Shown here: one piece after another, positions 13,901 to 25,900 of the stretch
Layout of the letters: every line of letters begins with the position of its first letter
Numbering within the stretch: position 1 is the first letter of the stretch
NCBI GenBank assembly: GCA_916610825.1
Contig: OU744451.1
Coordinates: forward strand, 18,623,307 to 18,687,306
Length of the DNA stretch: 64,000 bases
From: Haliclystus octoradiatus
Taxonomy: Eukaryota; Cnidaria; Staurozoa; Stauromedusae; Haliclystidae
Reading direction: 5' to 3'
The notes under the pieces: generated by a model
Told to the model about the DNA's origin: nothing
Database searches by the model: none
The model's input: only the letters and a program-made list of their open reading frames with translations
Made by a program: the position numbers and the translations under genes

Positions 13901-16146
13901 CATAATCCTATTGTTTGATGTTGTATTCCCTGTACCAGCAACCATGGACTCAATTCATCTGGTTTAATTTTATGCGATAAGGCACTCCTGCTTGAGATGC
14001 AATGGCTCTGGCTACTTTTCCCTTCATAAATGCGCTTTGTACAACTTGTGCACTCGTAGCTCAGTGACAGAGTGTCCGCACAATGTGCGGGTGACAGGGC
14101 TCACTCATAGAGAGATAGAAGTGGATGAGAGATGCAAGCGCCTCCGATAGGGTTACATCGTCTCACTTTATTATCTTTTAAATTTCAAATTAGAAATTTG
14201 TGCTAGTTGTAAAAGAATGCCTTCAAGAAATGGAAGAAAAAGTGACACTTGCAGAAAAAGAACTTGGTAGCAAAAATTTAAAGAAGATTCTTACGTCTGT
14301 TCGCTTGCCTAAATTTTTAACGGTAAGGAAATCTCTTATTAAAGTATACTTGACATGTGGTAAAACCTGATGTGTTTATAGAGTAGAGATCTTTTCATGG
14401 GTATTGCGCCCGTACCGATTTTATTTACGAGTTGTGTCGTAACATGAAACGAACAAGCGAGGCTCTGCAAGCATACATTGCTAACACGTTTATTTGATCG
14501 GATGTCTTTTGTAAACTCACTGCACAACTCCTTGACCACGCCCACTTTCGTTGGACACAATACTAAAACCGATAGACATCCCGGACAGAGATGTGGAACA
14601 CACCGACCTGGGAAGTATGAATTAATCTTGCTCATTACTCTGGTACAGAGCTCTTATTTCATTGTATCTGGCTGCTACTGAAATTTCAATCTTCTCGAAA
14701 CATTCAAGAAGAATCAGTAATTTTTGCCTGATTCTCGATGTTCTTAGTTTATGATTTGGGCCTCGGAATCTTCTTAATTTTTTCTTAACATTTGAGCAAC
14801 TCGATCCCCAGTGTTCCTATAAACGGTGTTATTATAATAACTTTTACCATTTAACCTTCTATTTGCATAATTGCTAACTATATAGTACAGTGTAGCCCAC
14901 TTAAGTGCAAGTTAAAATTGTCAACGATTTTCAGTGCAGTTATCCGGATTTGCACTTATCCGGAATTGTTTAACAAAGACATTCCTACAAAATAACCAAT
15001 AGTTTTAAAGCCAGGTTGCATATAAGCGGGGATTTCACTTATCCGAATTGTTTAACAAAGACATGACTACAAAATAGTCAATAGAGTTTTTAAGCCAGGT
15101 TGCACATAAGTGGGGATTTCACTTGAGCGGGTTTTTACTAGGACCCTGTCAATCATTTTGAAGCTATGTCGGATCGTTTGTTTTGCGAAATTTCAATGTA
15201 ATCTTAAGTTTTTTCTGTCAATAATTTAGAGTCTGTAATGTTATGAATATATTCTGGTATTCTGTATGCCGGGTACAAACTTGTTTGGTCATGTCTAATC
15301 TATTCGTGGTGTTCTTTGTATGTTAATATTGTAAATACACAATTTGTTATTGACAAACGAATCATGGAATGAATCTTATAATAATGTTTGACATGCTTTG
15401 TTTCCGTGTGACCGATAAGAAAGAGGATTTTGCATGCAAAGCTGACGCTTTTATAATTGTTTATTTTGTCGGTTACATAAGGCTAAATAGCTTGAAATAG
15501 GTCACCCTACTTCAGTAATAACATAATACGAAGAGAGATGTTTCTTTGTTTCCCTGTCCATGCGCGCAGTTGACAGAAATAATAATGTTTCAATTTAATA
15601 TTGTTAATTTCAACTTTCAAATTCTGCAATATAAATTTTACAGATTAGTATATATGAAACGATGGATCATGTCTGCAAAATCTGAACTGTAGAACCAAAA
15701 CTTAAAATTCATATCGAGAGAATATGGCCAGCATACGCTTTGGCAGACATTAAATGTTTAACTAACAATGACATGTGTTCAGAGTGGGACGTAATATCAT
15801 CTTAATTTAACATCATATATCTATATTATAGTTCACATTTGCTAGCAGTTTTCGTAATAACACAGCAAACTGACTTTAACTGAGATGACCTTGTACTCCC
15901 ATCCTTTTAACCATGCTTCAACGCTGTCATTATTCTTTTGTAAAGCTCTCATTTTATTCACAGCAAAAGCGTCAACTCAAGCCGTATTTGAAAAGTGAAA
16001 ATGAGCCTGTTCGTTGGGTAGAACCGACTAAACTATACAACACAAGTGATTTCATAATGCCAAAAAGACAGCAATTACCAGATCTTGTTAAACTAAATGT
16101 GAACGAGCATGATCAACGCAATTCAAGATTAGATGAAAATACGTGA
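7977..16146 (+). CDS. BLOC1S4: BLOC-1 complex subunit 4 (cappuccino homologue)
   Basis: Five coding exons, all joined in phase 0: 7977-8147, 11974-12045, 13422-13523, 14194-14322 and 15964-16146. Total 218 residues; human BLOC1S4 is almost the same length. The N-terminus is acidic (MADEDEADDEF). Exons 2-4 encode the helical, coiled-coil part: LEKIVDSLLGKLEEL, then QVKQFEKIFPTIDQIE, then MEEKVTLAEKELG and LKKILTSVRLPKF. The last two match the most conserved stretch of cappuccino proteins (MEEQVTKAEAELG followed by a KKLL-type segment). The product belongs to the octameric BLOC-1 complex, which sorts cargo from endosomes to lysosome-related organelles. Start chosen: ATG 7977 in an AAAACAAA context. 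Introns are 0.7 to 3.8 kb and crowded with SINEs and MITEs. Confidence 0.88.
8681..8992 (+). mobile_element. tRNA-derived SINE, long copy
   Basis: Located in BLOC1S4 intron 1. The head is tRNA-like: box A TAGCTCAGATGGCAGAGC at 8691-8708 and box B GGTTCAAATCC at 8746-8756, spaced as in a pol III promoter. A body of about 230 bp follows, ending in a tail (GGAGTGGTACAGGTGTC, then TCGGTAGGGCGGCACCGTC) that recurs inverted at 45.81 kb and, diverged, in the SINE at 14.05 kb. A functional tRNA is unlikely because the acceptor stem is not completed after box B. Confidence 0.75.
9141..9449 (-). mobile_element. hAT-type MITE with 8-bp target duplication
   Basis: Ends are CAGGGCCAGATTTAGGCG and TAGATCCGGCCCT, an imperfect terminal inverted repeat of the hAT type. 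It is flanked by a perfect direct repeat AAAATCGC at 9133-9140 and 9450-9457, the 8-bp duplication expected for hAT. It is inverted relative to the copy at 35948-36588, with which it shares subterminal sequence (AAGCACAACAAGCACCAAC). No coding capacity. Confidence 0.85.
10840..11020. repeat. Degenerate MITE with CAACATTTGCTCAAC internal repeats
   Basis: In BLOC1S4 intron 1. Contains several copies of the short motif CAACATTTGCTCAAC in both orientations and the phrase GGGGTGGCTAAATGAAGGCAACATT. It shares CAACATTCTATTGTTCTC with the Harbinger-like element at 56.97 kb. The boundaries are approximate because the ends have decayed. Confidence 0.5.
11655..11841. repeat. MITE related to the 10.84 kb and 56.97 kb elements
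   Basis: In BLOC1S4 intron 1, just before exon 2. Begins TTCATTTAGCCATCCCAC and ends TTCATTTAGCTGGGGTTTA. It contains inverted blocks of CAACATTTGCTCAAC and TGTTGAGCAAATGTTG, so it can fold on itself. The end read inwards (CCCCAGCTAAATGAACACAA) has the same layout as the end of the Harbinger-like element (CCCCGGCCAAATGAAGCCAA). Confidence 0.6.
11845..12216 (+). repeat. Two TACAGT-family MITE copies flanking BLOC1S4 exon 2
   Basis: A partial copy at about 11845-11929 ends TTATAACAGGATTGCCTGTA. A fuller copy at about 12075-12216 ends TTATAACAGGTTTGACTGTA. Exon 2 (11974-12045) lies between them. The family hallmark is an interior with GTGACCACTATA...GGTGGCC and an end complementary to TACAGTCAAACCTGTTATAA. 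Seven copies were found in the window. Confidence 0.75.
14052..14175 (+). mobile_element. tRNA-derived SINE, short copy
   Basis: In BLOC1S4 intron 3, about 20-140 bp before exon 4. Box A-like TAGCTCAGTGACAGAGTG at 14057-14074, then a weaker box B region (GGGTGACAGGGCTCAC). The tail CTCCGATAGGGTTACATCGTC is a diverged version of the tail of the SINE at 8.68 kb. The central body of that longer SINE is missing. Confidence 0.6.
14885..15150. repeat. Repeat with internal 80-bp duplication
   Basis: In BLOC1S4 intron 4. A block reading ACTTATCCG...ATTGTTTAACAAAGACAT...AAAGCCAGGTTGCA...TAAG...GGGGATTTCACTT occurs twice in tandem (from about 14955 and about 15030) with small differences. The outer ends (GTAGCCCACTTAAGTGCA and CACTTGAGCGGGTTTTTACTA) are loosely inverted, suggesting an old terminal-inverted-repeat element. 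Confidence 0.5.
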
Positions 16147-17199
16147 AATGTTGATATTAAATTTAAAATTAAATTACACAAAAATTACTACTAGGATATT
16201 TTTTCTATCTATATATATTACTATATGCTGTATTTACTCATAGTTTATAGCCTATAGTATTCCACAATATAAACTATGATTTACTATTACCTTATGCTCA
16301 CTGAAAATATAATAATAGAGATTCAAAAATGAAATTAAAAGTTTATAGAAAACTTCTTTGGTTTTTAACAGATTATAGCTGCGAAACATAATTGGTCTTA
16401 CGGAATTCTAGGGCCGAACCTTTGAAATATAAGACCATCTGCTGAGGAGATTGAGTCCCAAAGATTCCAAAGAGAGTGGACGCTTTAGACCAAAATAGAT
16501 TTTGTTTGAAATGCAACTGTTTCCCCTTCAATTGACCGCAATTTATGTGCAAAATGTGTCTGTAAGGGTTGAGAAGACACAGCTGTTGTCTGTTGTTGTA
16601 TTATTAGGAGCATAGAAAAGGCCACGCCATAACATCATGAAATAGAACAAGGAACGTTTTTGCACATCATTTTGTACCAGACTTGGCATTAGAAAGTTAT
16701 TTGACTCAGCCATCCCCCTAAATGCCAAAATCCCTCTAGAAAGGTTAAAATAACCTTTTAGAGTTCGACAGAATCCTGCTGATATTCCTAAGCTATTCCC
16801 TTCCTCCATATGTTTTCTATTTAAAATTCGTTTTTCATAATCAGTTTTACCGCCGAACTTTACTGCTAGACGCACCTCCTCAATTTCTGGCAATCCCCTG
16901 TGACGTAAATTGACATACATTTGATATAGCTATAACTCAAAGTTATATTTTGAGAAATGCCGCATAGTTTCAGTAGTTGGTATGGCAACGTTTGTTTTCT
17001 TTGAGGTTGTACACGTGATTTTACATATTTGGGTATAGAATCTTTGTTATGGTAATGAGACGAATAGCATCCATTCGGTTCTTTATGCAATGTGCACGTG
17101 ACAATAACAATCGATTGAACCGAATCTTTATCGCTCTGTGATTGGTCGATTTTCAAAACAGCTTACCTAATTTGCATTCGCATGTAAACAAGAAGGAAA
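16147..17199. other. Intergenic, no supported gene
   Basis: Between BLOC1S4 and TP53INP. Two overlapping minus-strand open frames (16543-16920 and 16866-17156) have no recognisable domain and no convincing splice partners. The 3' UTR of BLOC1S4 probably occupies the first few hundred bases. Confidence 0.4.
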
Positions 17200-17665
17200 A
17201 ACCAGAATTCGTCAAAAACTTTTGCTAGCTTCGTTGATTGTACGACCAAAGAGATTCATATTTTGAAAAAGAATAATTTGCTGGGATACACCCAGTATTT
17301 GTTTTGAATCCTCAAAGGTGAGTTAAATTTATATTTTCTTTTTATCCAACAAATTTCATTGCAAAGCCATTTGAAGCAGGACATCTGTTGTAGAGTATGT
17401 TTTGTGAACTAAATGCAGTATTGTTGTGTTTTTTACCATTTTTTTCTACATATTACTCACATATTGTTTTTCAAAACCGTTTCTTACATTTGATTATTTT
17501 ATTCATACAAGTTTTCAATGTTTTCTGTTTTTATTTGTATTTATCGTTATCTTTTTTGCTTTAGGACCTGCGACAATTCTATTGCGCCATCACTTCAACG
17601 ATTCCCTTCATAACAGCTGATCTACGAAAGAATTACATAGATTATTCAAATTTGACCACAACATC

Positions 17666-18900
17666 ATGTTATCTGCTCTCAGTTCGTACATTTGGGGAGA
17701 AGATACTGAGAATCATGAGCCTACTGATGTAATGGCTTGTGATGGCGAAGCAGACTGGATATTTGTCGAAAGAAAAAGTAAGTTTTTAATAATAAAAGAA
17801 ACATTTTGAAATTTACCGCGCGTCACTTTTAGACAGTACATTTTGGTCTTATATCTACACAACAGTTTATACCAAAGACAATACTTGATAAAATTATGTA
17901 AACATTAACAAGCCCTTATTCTGACTTTCACTTTGCTGCAGAAAATGCATGGTTGAATTGCCATGGCTACGCTTATGCATAAACTGGTAGACTCTATTGA
18001 ATAGTTATATGCAAAACCGGTTTTAGTATTGTTGCTAAATTAAGAATACTCAATATTGCATTGAATATTATTCTTTGGGCGCGGTCCTACCACCATTCAA
18101 ACCATAAAAATTACTATTTTTCTCACTGATTTTCCCAGCATCAAAATAGAAAGAAAAAATACAGTAGCGCATTGAACTTTTATTTTATCAAGATTTGGCA
18201 AGCGCTCTTAAAATGTTGGACGTTAGAGAAGTATTATCGGAGAAGAGATTTTCATCCGTAAAGGATTGTATTTTGTAAAAAATATAGAAATTTTCCGTTG
18301 TTTGCATTTACTGTATTTACTTTCTATCATAATTATTGTTTTTTCTCCTACCATTCAGATAAAAACAATTCAAAAATACAGAAAAAGGAAAACAGAATAC
18401 CGAATGAGCGTGGATGTAATGTGGACTTTGATCTTGATAAAATTGAAGTAATTGGCTTGGCTGCGATGGAAGAAAGTTGGTATGTCACTCCACCATCATG
18501 TTTCAGCGTGAAAAAGAGAGACGGAGACGAATTAAATGCCAGCCAGTTCGAGAATCTTCTCATTGAACATCCCAGTATGTCGGTATATGCTTCTGCGACA
18601 TCGGACGGTGAAGATTTCCCCATTGATGATGTTGCCAATGACGACACCAGCGTCTCTATCAAACGTTGTCATGGTAACAATTTTGAGGCGTCAACCGCTG
18701 CCAAATTACAGATGTTGAATAACCGAAAACCTTTATACGAACTGAAAGAATCGACAAATACCACTAGCGATAAAATGAATAGAAAACTGTCAAAACGCGC
18801 TAATTTAGTTCATAACCGCACGAATAATCAACGGAAGAGAAAAGTTCGGAATCGTGCTGAAGGACGTCGTGTAGTTCAGATGGGAAAGCGTGGAAATTAA
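17666..18900 (+). CDS. TP53INP: TP53INP/DOR family autophagy and nuclear regulator
   Basis: Two coding exons, 17666-17777 and 18359-18900, joined in phase 1; 217 residues (human TP53INP2 is 220). The N-terminus carries EADWIFVE, a LIR motif of the W-x-x-V type with acidic flanks, which binds Atg8/LC3 proteins in this family. The second exon has the two conserved family blocks: SWYVTPPSCF and ENLLIEHPSMSVYA. The C-terminus is lysine/arginine-rich (NQRKRKVRNRAEGRR), likely a nuclear or nucleolar signal. Family members shuttle between nucleus and autophagosomes and act as transcription co-activators. A non-coding first exon probably ends at 17317 (AAAG before GTGAGT), and exon 2 starts at 17565, leaving about 100 bp of 5' UTR before ATG 17666. 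AATAAA sites lie at 19218 and about 19437. Confidence 0.9.
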
Positions 18901-21900
18901 TGCATTTTTCTCCTTTACCACCAATGTAATTTATTATTGTTTGAGATTTAACTTAGAGAAGTCAATTATAGTTCTGATCCTGCCATGATAGGCCAGTTTG
19001 TTATGGAACTTGAATGTGAGAAAATGTTTTTGAGATTAAGTTTTCAAAAACAAAAAAAAGAGAAATATTAATGTGCGGCGTTTTTTGTATGAGTTGAGCG
19101 TTTTAAATCGTGCGTAATACAAATATTCAATTATTTCGTTGTTAGTATTATATTAAAATTATTATCATTTATATCATTATATCACAAAATTGAGAGACAA
19201 AAAAAGTGGGTTGTATAAATAAATTTAGGAGTGTATTTGAAAACGAAAAAAGTGTGGAAAAATATTTTCATGTTCAACTTTATCATTTATTATTATTATT
19301 GTATAGGTTATATACGATGAATACTATGTATTTAACAATATTTTTATTGGACTTTAACTATATTGAAATCTTGTGATTTTTCTTCATATCTGTAAACAAA
19401 GTCAGTCCTGTGAAATAATTTATCAGATATCATATCGAATAAATGATGATAATGATAACTATTCCATTTTATCTTTCATTTTGATTCCAATACTGTTTTT
19501 CCATCGCCATTGGACCAACCAATTTTTAGTTAACTTTGGATTCACTTGATCTTGTCTACTTTCTTAATAGGAGTTTTGAACAATTATTACATTATTACAT
19601 GCTGTCAATTTTCATACAACCTCTCCACAACGGCCACCTCCTCTGATTGACCTCAATTGTGAATGATCCATAAGAAGTTATCAACTACTGTCACTATCGA
19701 AATGTATTGGCAAATATAGTCTGCTCCGCTCGTTCATCTGAGCATTCCCCAGTTTTTATGGGAATTCTTGAGCTTACTGTAAAATTCTCACACTTAAAGA
19801 GTTTTAGGCATTATTGTAATTTATATTGCATTACCACAAAGGCTAGTTAACTCTCAATACTGTACACGTACGACTTTTCCGAATAAGCCTATCTATTTTA
19901 TCTTTCTTCGACCCCTTTCTTGTATCATCTTGCTTTATCTTGCTTGTATCTATGAATCTCCTAGTCAACAGGCACTCATCGTAAGTTTCATTGTTTAGTA
20001 GCTTTAGAAGTAAAAACACAATGAATTTATGTCCATCCGTATAGCCTTTTCCAGACTTATTTATACTCATTTTGCTGAGACCTAGAATTCGAAAACCGTA
20101 GAAGAAGCAATGCCTTAAAAGACAATTGAATCTGCTGTGCAATTAATGATTTTTAACTGGCCGGTAGAAGTTTTTTATTTTGAACTTTTGAATTCTACAC
20201 ACTGATCTCAAAATAAAGACTTTATTTTGAGATCAGTGATTCTACAGCTCTATCATCAGATTTGAGCTATTATTGAAATTGTGTTGTCTGTTTTTCATCC
20301 AACATGCCCAGGCGTTCATTGAATTCAAAGAAGAAACAGGTATTGTCTAGTTTACAGTCGGAAGCTTGAAGATATACAAGGCGTACGTGCATGTCTGTAA
20401 ATTTCAAATCATTGTACGTCACAATCAGATAGATGAAGCGTGAAATCTGATGTAATAGGGTTTTTCACATGAAAACGAGACTTTTCTGGGCTCCCAACGG
20501 TTTTTGGCAAACTTCTTTAACTTGTAAAATTACGGCAGAAATTAAAGCAGAGTATATCCTGATCATGTTGCCTGTATCATGTGGCACGCAAGCTACGATC
20601 CTGCCGAAGCCGATCCTCAGTTTCATCATAGTTTAAAAAATGATCTGAAATCTTAATTTTCATGGATTGTTGTGGTGCTGTTTTGAGTAATTTGATTTCG
20701 AATCAGAAAAACGCTGTTCCGGTGAAAGCAGCATGTTATAAGGGTATTATAGTAGCTTTTGTATAATCTCGTATTTGTATTAATCAGCCTCATTTTTATG
20801 GAATTAGATATAATATAGACTGTTAATAACCGGTTAATAACCAGCCTTGTATGACGTAATTTAGTTTGCATCTGAATAGTTTGTTTTGTAATTTATAAGT
20901 TCAAAGTGTGTTGTTGGAAGGTGTTGTGAGCTCATCAGCTCTATGAACCCAGCCCTAATAAATTGATTGCATTCAACCTAGCCTTTTTACTAATTGACTA
21001 ATAAAACCAATGGCATTACTCAACATTATACAGTCCTCATTTTCGCCAGAACAAATCCATGTGCACTGCTATCATCGATTATCTGTATGTTGAGTCCCGC
21101 TTACTCAACATATGTAAGCAATAATAAGAAAGTAATAATCATAAACACATGATCATTACATTTTATATTATCATCAACCTCATGTAGGCAAGAGCCTCTA
21201 TCCAGTGTTCCGCTCCATGAAACTGAGAGTCGCTGCACTATGAAATGGAGTTCTGACGTAATGCACACAGGCTAACGGCGTTTGACTAAACCTCATGTCC
21301 TCAGTCCCCCTTTTGGATCATCCTCACATCTCTACATTACGGGAGGCTACATGTAAGTGAGGTCATTCAATCTGTACCACGATCAATCAACCAATCAGGA
21401 GAACCTTAGCCTGAGATCAATACCTGCTTCACTATGGGAATTTTAGATCAATTTATATGTCTGCAGTTCCTCAAAAAATATATATTCAAAGTACAGAACG
21501 TGTGCAGTCACTGCCGTTATTCCTGGGGATTATTGGGGGCAATTTTGAAGGTATTGCAGTACTGAAGCTTCCAGTTGAGCATATATGTTACGCCTATTTA
21601 CTGTATTCTAACAAAATTAGATACAGTTCCCCTACCCCCAGCCAGAAGCAGGTATCTACGGCCGTGCATGTTGTACCATTCATGATTCGAGTACACAAAA
21701 TAGATGTCATGCATATAAATCCGATGAATTGAAAACATATATATTTTGTTTTATTCGGTTTCTTCAGATAATGTCAAAGACTCATATCATTTTTCAAGGC
21801 TTATAATGCTAAGTTTCTCATAGGAAAGTGTACTGTGGCTTTTGAAACTTTAAAAGGTTGATATTGTCGAGCCTGAGATATCCTAAAAAGAAGATACAAA

Positions 21901-22991
21901 TTTAAGATTTCATTACAAGTCCCGTGAAAAGTATAAACATTTTACTTTCAGTCGTCGGAATGATTAATCTAACTTTAAAACAGAGGATGTCCATTAATTC
22001 TTGTTTCCAACGAAAATTAAAATTTGAATTTTCATTGAGAACATATGAAATAAAACTTAAACTTGCATGAAGCTTTCGATAATCCAACTTATATACTGTA
22101 CCTATATTAGTATTGAAGTTATGGTACTTTTAATTTTAAAACAGCATAATATATATGGGAATGATATGTTGGACCTGATTATAGTGACTTCGAGTTTGTA
22201 TTTAGTGTTTAAACACACTCGATTGGTTGCGGTTATTACTGAATAATACCACATAATAATACCAAATAATAACAAGAGATAAACATTATCAAACAACAAT
22301 ATCACTGCTACATTATATTCTGTATAAATATTACGCGTATAATACAGAAATGGCATTACAATTTCAATATGTAATCATCTATTTTCACTTGATTTCGGTA
22401 AGTATATACATATATAGAACATTTGGAAGTATGAATGAAGATCATTCTAACATATGATATACTGTTCGTATATCAATAATTCCACTGCAGCTACTCAAGT
22501 AGTTTCTCAAACTTCATATAAAATTTATTTTGTTTTTTGCATTACCTTCAAAATTCAAACCAACCGGTTTGATAAAAAATTACAATATATTTACAAAGTT
22601 CCAAACTTGTTTTCATAGGTCTATTTTTATTCCAAACGCTCTCCTGATCTCCTGATCCGAGCTCCATCATTGGGCAATATACTCCATTGAAAATTAAATT
22701 GATTCATGATTATTTGTAGCGATATATACTATCTAATTACTGACCATATTGCAATATATTGACTAAAAAGGGTTTGAAGGATATCTATAATTCCATATAT
22801 TAGAGGTAAAACAAACTAACTATGCCCACAATATTTACAGGGACTGAGAGAGAAACAAATAAGTAAAAATAGTGTTACTCAAAGTTTCATGATTTATCAT
22901 CGATATCGCCTGATTTGTATCATAGTTAAAACATGGTTAAAGTTTAAAGCTTTCAATAGGTACGTATACATATATGCATGGCTTTGACAGC
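18901..22991. other. Intergenic, about 4 kb, no supported gene
   Basis: Starts with the TP53INP 3' UTR. Contains the 39-bp palindromic insertion at 20200-20238. An open stretch at about 21457-21660 ends at a possible donor (CAG before GTATCT), but its phase fits nothing downstream and it has no recognised domain. Otherwise AT-rich with no clear structure. Confidence 0.4.
20200..20238. mobile_element. 39-bp perfect palindrome with 8-bp target duplication
   Basis: Arms CACTGATCTCAAAATAAAG (20200-20218) and its exact complement (20220-20238) are separated by one base. The palindrome is flanked by a perfect direct repeat ATTCTACA at 20192-20199 and 20239-20246. This looks like an insertion of little more than two terminal inverted repeats of a DNA transposon; 8 bp is the usual duplication for hAT elements. 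Confidence 0.7.
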
Positions 22992-25900
22992 ATGAAGATA
23001 ATGTTTGTTTTAATAATTTCCTTTTCATGTTTTCAGACTTTCATGTTGTATTCTAAAAATATTTATTATAATCAGTTGCTAGGCAACATTGCTTATGCAC
23101 ATATCCTGTATGCTAATATTAAATATACTCAATACATATTTTGCTACTCAAAGAGTGTAGTCGTTGTCTTAGTTCTTTACCTTGTTATAATCAAACACAA
23201 CATTTCAATTGTATGGTTTTGAAATTAAACTCTTCAATCCCAACCTCGACCTTTCAACAATTAAAAATTACTACATGGCATCAGCAAGTGATCAATCAAA
23301 GTGTAACACAAAGGAAAACTGTTTTCATATCAGCATCGCAATCTATAGCAATCACAAACCATTTGCTAGTAACTAAACGCAATAGAGTTATTAATCGATG
23401 TAATTAATTTTGGGAAAGAATATTATGGATATTAATTTGATTTCTATTTAGGTTCATGAATATGCCCATAGTAGACCCCTAAACCTTCAATACACGATAT
23501 ATCCTGCAGACGGATTTTTATGCGATTGTCCACATGTAGAGCGGCCCGATTTCTATTTAGGTTCATGAATATGCCCATAGTAGACCCCTAAACCTTCAAT
23601 ACACGATATATCCTGCAGACGGATTTTTATGCGAGTGTCCACATGTAGAGCGGCCCGATTTCTATTTAGGTTCATGAATATGCCCATAGTAGACCCCTAA
23701 ACCTTCAATACACGATATATCCTGCAGACGGATTTTTATGCGAGTGTCCACATGTAGAGCGGCCCGATTTCTATTTAGGTTCATGAATATGCCCATAGTA
23801 GACCCCTAAACCTTCAATACACGATATATCCTGCAGACGGATTTTTATGCGAGTGTCCACATGTAGAGCGGCCCGATTTCTATTTAGGTTCATGAATATG
23901 CCCATAGTAGACCCCTAAACCTTCAATACACGATATATCCTGCAGACGGATTTTAATGCGAGTGTCCATATGTAGAGCGGCCCGGAGACGGTTCAAAAAT
24001 TGTGTTAGATGTATGTATGTATGTATGTATGCCTAATTCACATAACTTTCAAACATCATCAGCCACATCCTTACTATAAGACCCCGGTGGGGGGGGGCAA
24101 CTCAAGAACTTCAGGGACGGGGGGGTGCCAATTTGAATTTAAAAAAAAACCCCAAAAATGTTTTTTAATCCTAAAGTGGAACCTCAAATATTTTTTTCAC
24201 ACCAAAATATATACCCCAGAAAATAATCCACAAATGCGAAGAAATCATTTTATGTTCTTTTAGCATTATTTTCAAATTGATACCTGCAAATATTTTTTTT
24301 TTTTGAAAACTGATACCCCAAATATTTTGAAAATCATGAAATCTATACCCTAAATATTTTACAAGACGATGAAAAGGTACCCTCAATAATTGGCACGTCC
24401 CCGTATACCAAACCATACAGAGTTACCCCCCGGGTATAAGACTCAAGCACTACTAGATCAGACGAGAGACGATTAGACTAGCCTCTCAATACAAATATAA
24501 CATAGCAACCCTTGTGAATTTATACTGTCCATGAACAGTTTATGAACTCGTTTATGATCGTGAAATTGCCTAAAAGTTCATGAATACTTCACAAACAATT
24601 AATGAACTTTCAGGCAATTTCACGTTTGAAGAAATGTTTGAAGAAAATGTTTGAAGGAATACAAGCAGGCTAGGAATCAAGATTTAGGGCTATTTCAATG
24701 ATATATGGATTGTAATGATAAACAGCCATTCCTTAATAATACGAAATTCATTTTTTCTAACAGCTTCGATTGCCATTATTGAAGATTCAACCTCACCTCC
24801 AGCCTCTTCAAGATCAATGAAACAGCACGCACGAGTGGAAGGAATGATCCTGTTTTTAACGATCCCTCTAATATTTGCAATGATTGTTGTTCTACTATTA
24901 CTATTCACACGTAAACAACTTCGACGGTAAGCTATTAAATCGAATAATATTATCATGTCTGATAATATTTTTGATTGGAAGATGAAGTTGATCGTACGGG
25001 ATATCTTATTCGCTCAATCTATGAATATATATAGCTGGTAGGAACACAATCACATAACGATACCCGATGACTTTGACCCACTATCCATCACCGTTATCAA
25101 TTATTCAGATATTTTAGTTAAAATGAACATTTTTTCAGGGGCTGAAGTGAGGCTTTTAAGCATAATATTATCTGAAGGAGGATACTGACTCAACCCAAAA
25201 TATTTTTGTGATATTGCACTATGATTGGTTGGTTATATGAAAAGTTTGGCAAACATTTCTACATGCGTTTGTCGAACAGTATATTTATTAAATATTATAC
25301 ATAATATTCTTGTAATTAATGAGGATCTGACGTCAACACAATGTCTTATAAGTTTTACGATGTACGTGCGTGCGTCAGCATTGTTGGTCGTAAGCCATTG
25401 GATATAAGATCGTTAAGTATCTACAAAGCCTCAATTTGATGATCTCCTTGCGGAGTTGTAGCTTCGAGTCAAACAATACAGATTATAGTACAGTCCTTAT
25501 CTGTGTTCCGCAGACCCCAGATCCTATCATCTGTAGCCTCTTCATTGTTTTATGGTCGATATTCACTATACTATATACTATACTATACTATACTATACTA
25601 TACTATACTATACTATACTATACTATACTATACTATACTATACTATACTATACTATACTATACTATACTATACTATACTATACTATACTATACTATACTA
25701 TACTATACTATACTATACTATACTATACTATACTATACTATACTATACTATACTATACTATACTATACTATACTATACTATACTATACTATACTATACTA
25801 TACTATACTATACTATAATATACAATACTATACTATACTATACTATATACTATACTATACTATACTATACTATACTATACTATACTATACTATACTATAC

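Noticed and set aside
16543-17156. Two overlapping minus-strand open frames
   Set aside because: Reasonable length (125 and 96 codons) but no domain, no splice partners and overlap with the likely TP53INP promoter side.
21457-21732. Possible ectodomain exon of the membrane-protein gene
   Set aside because: Ends at a possible donor, but phase 0 does not fit the next exon and the start at 22992 already provides a signal peptide.
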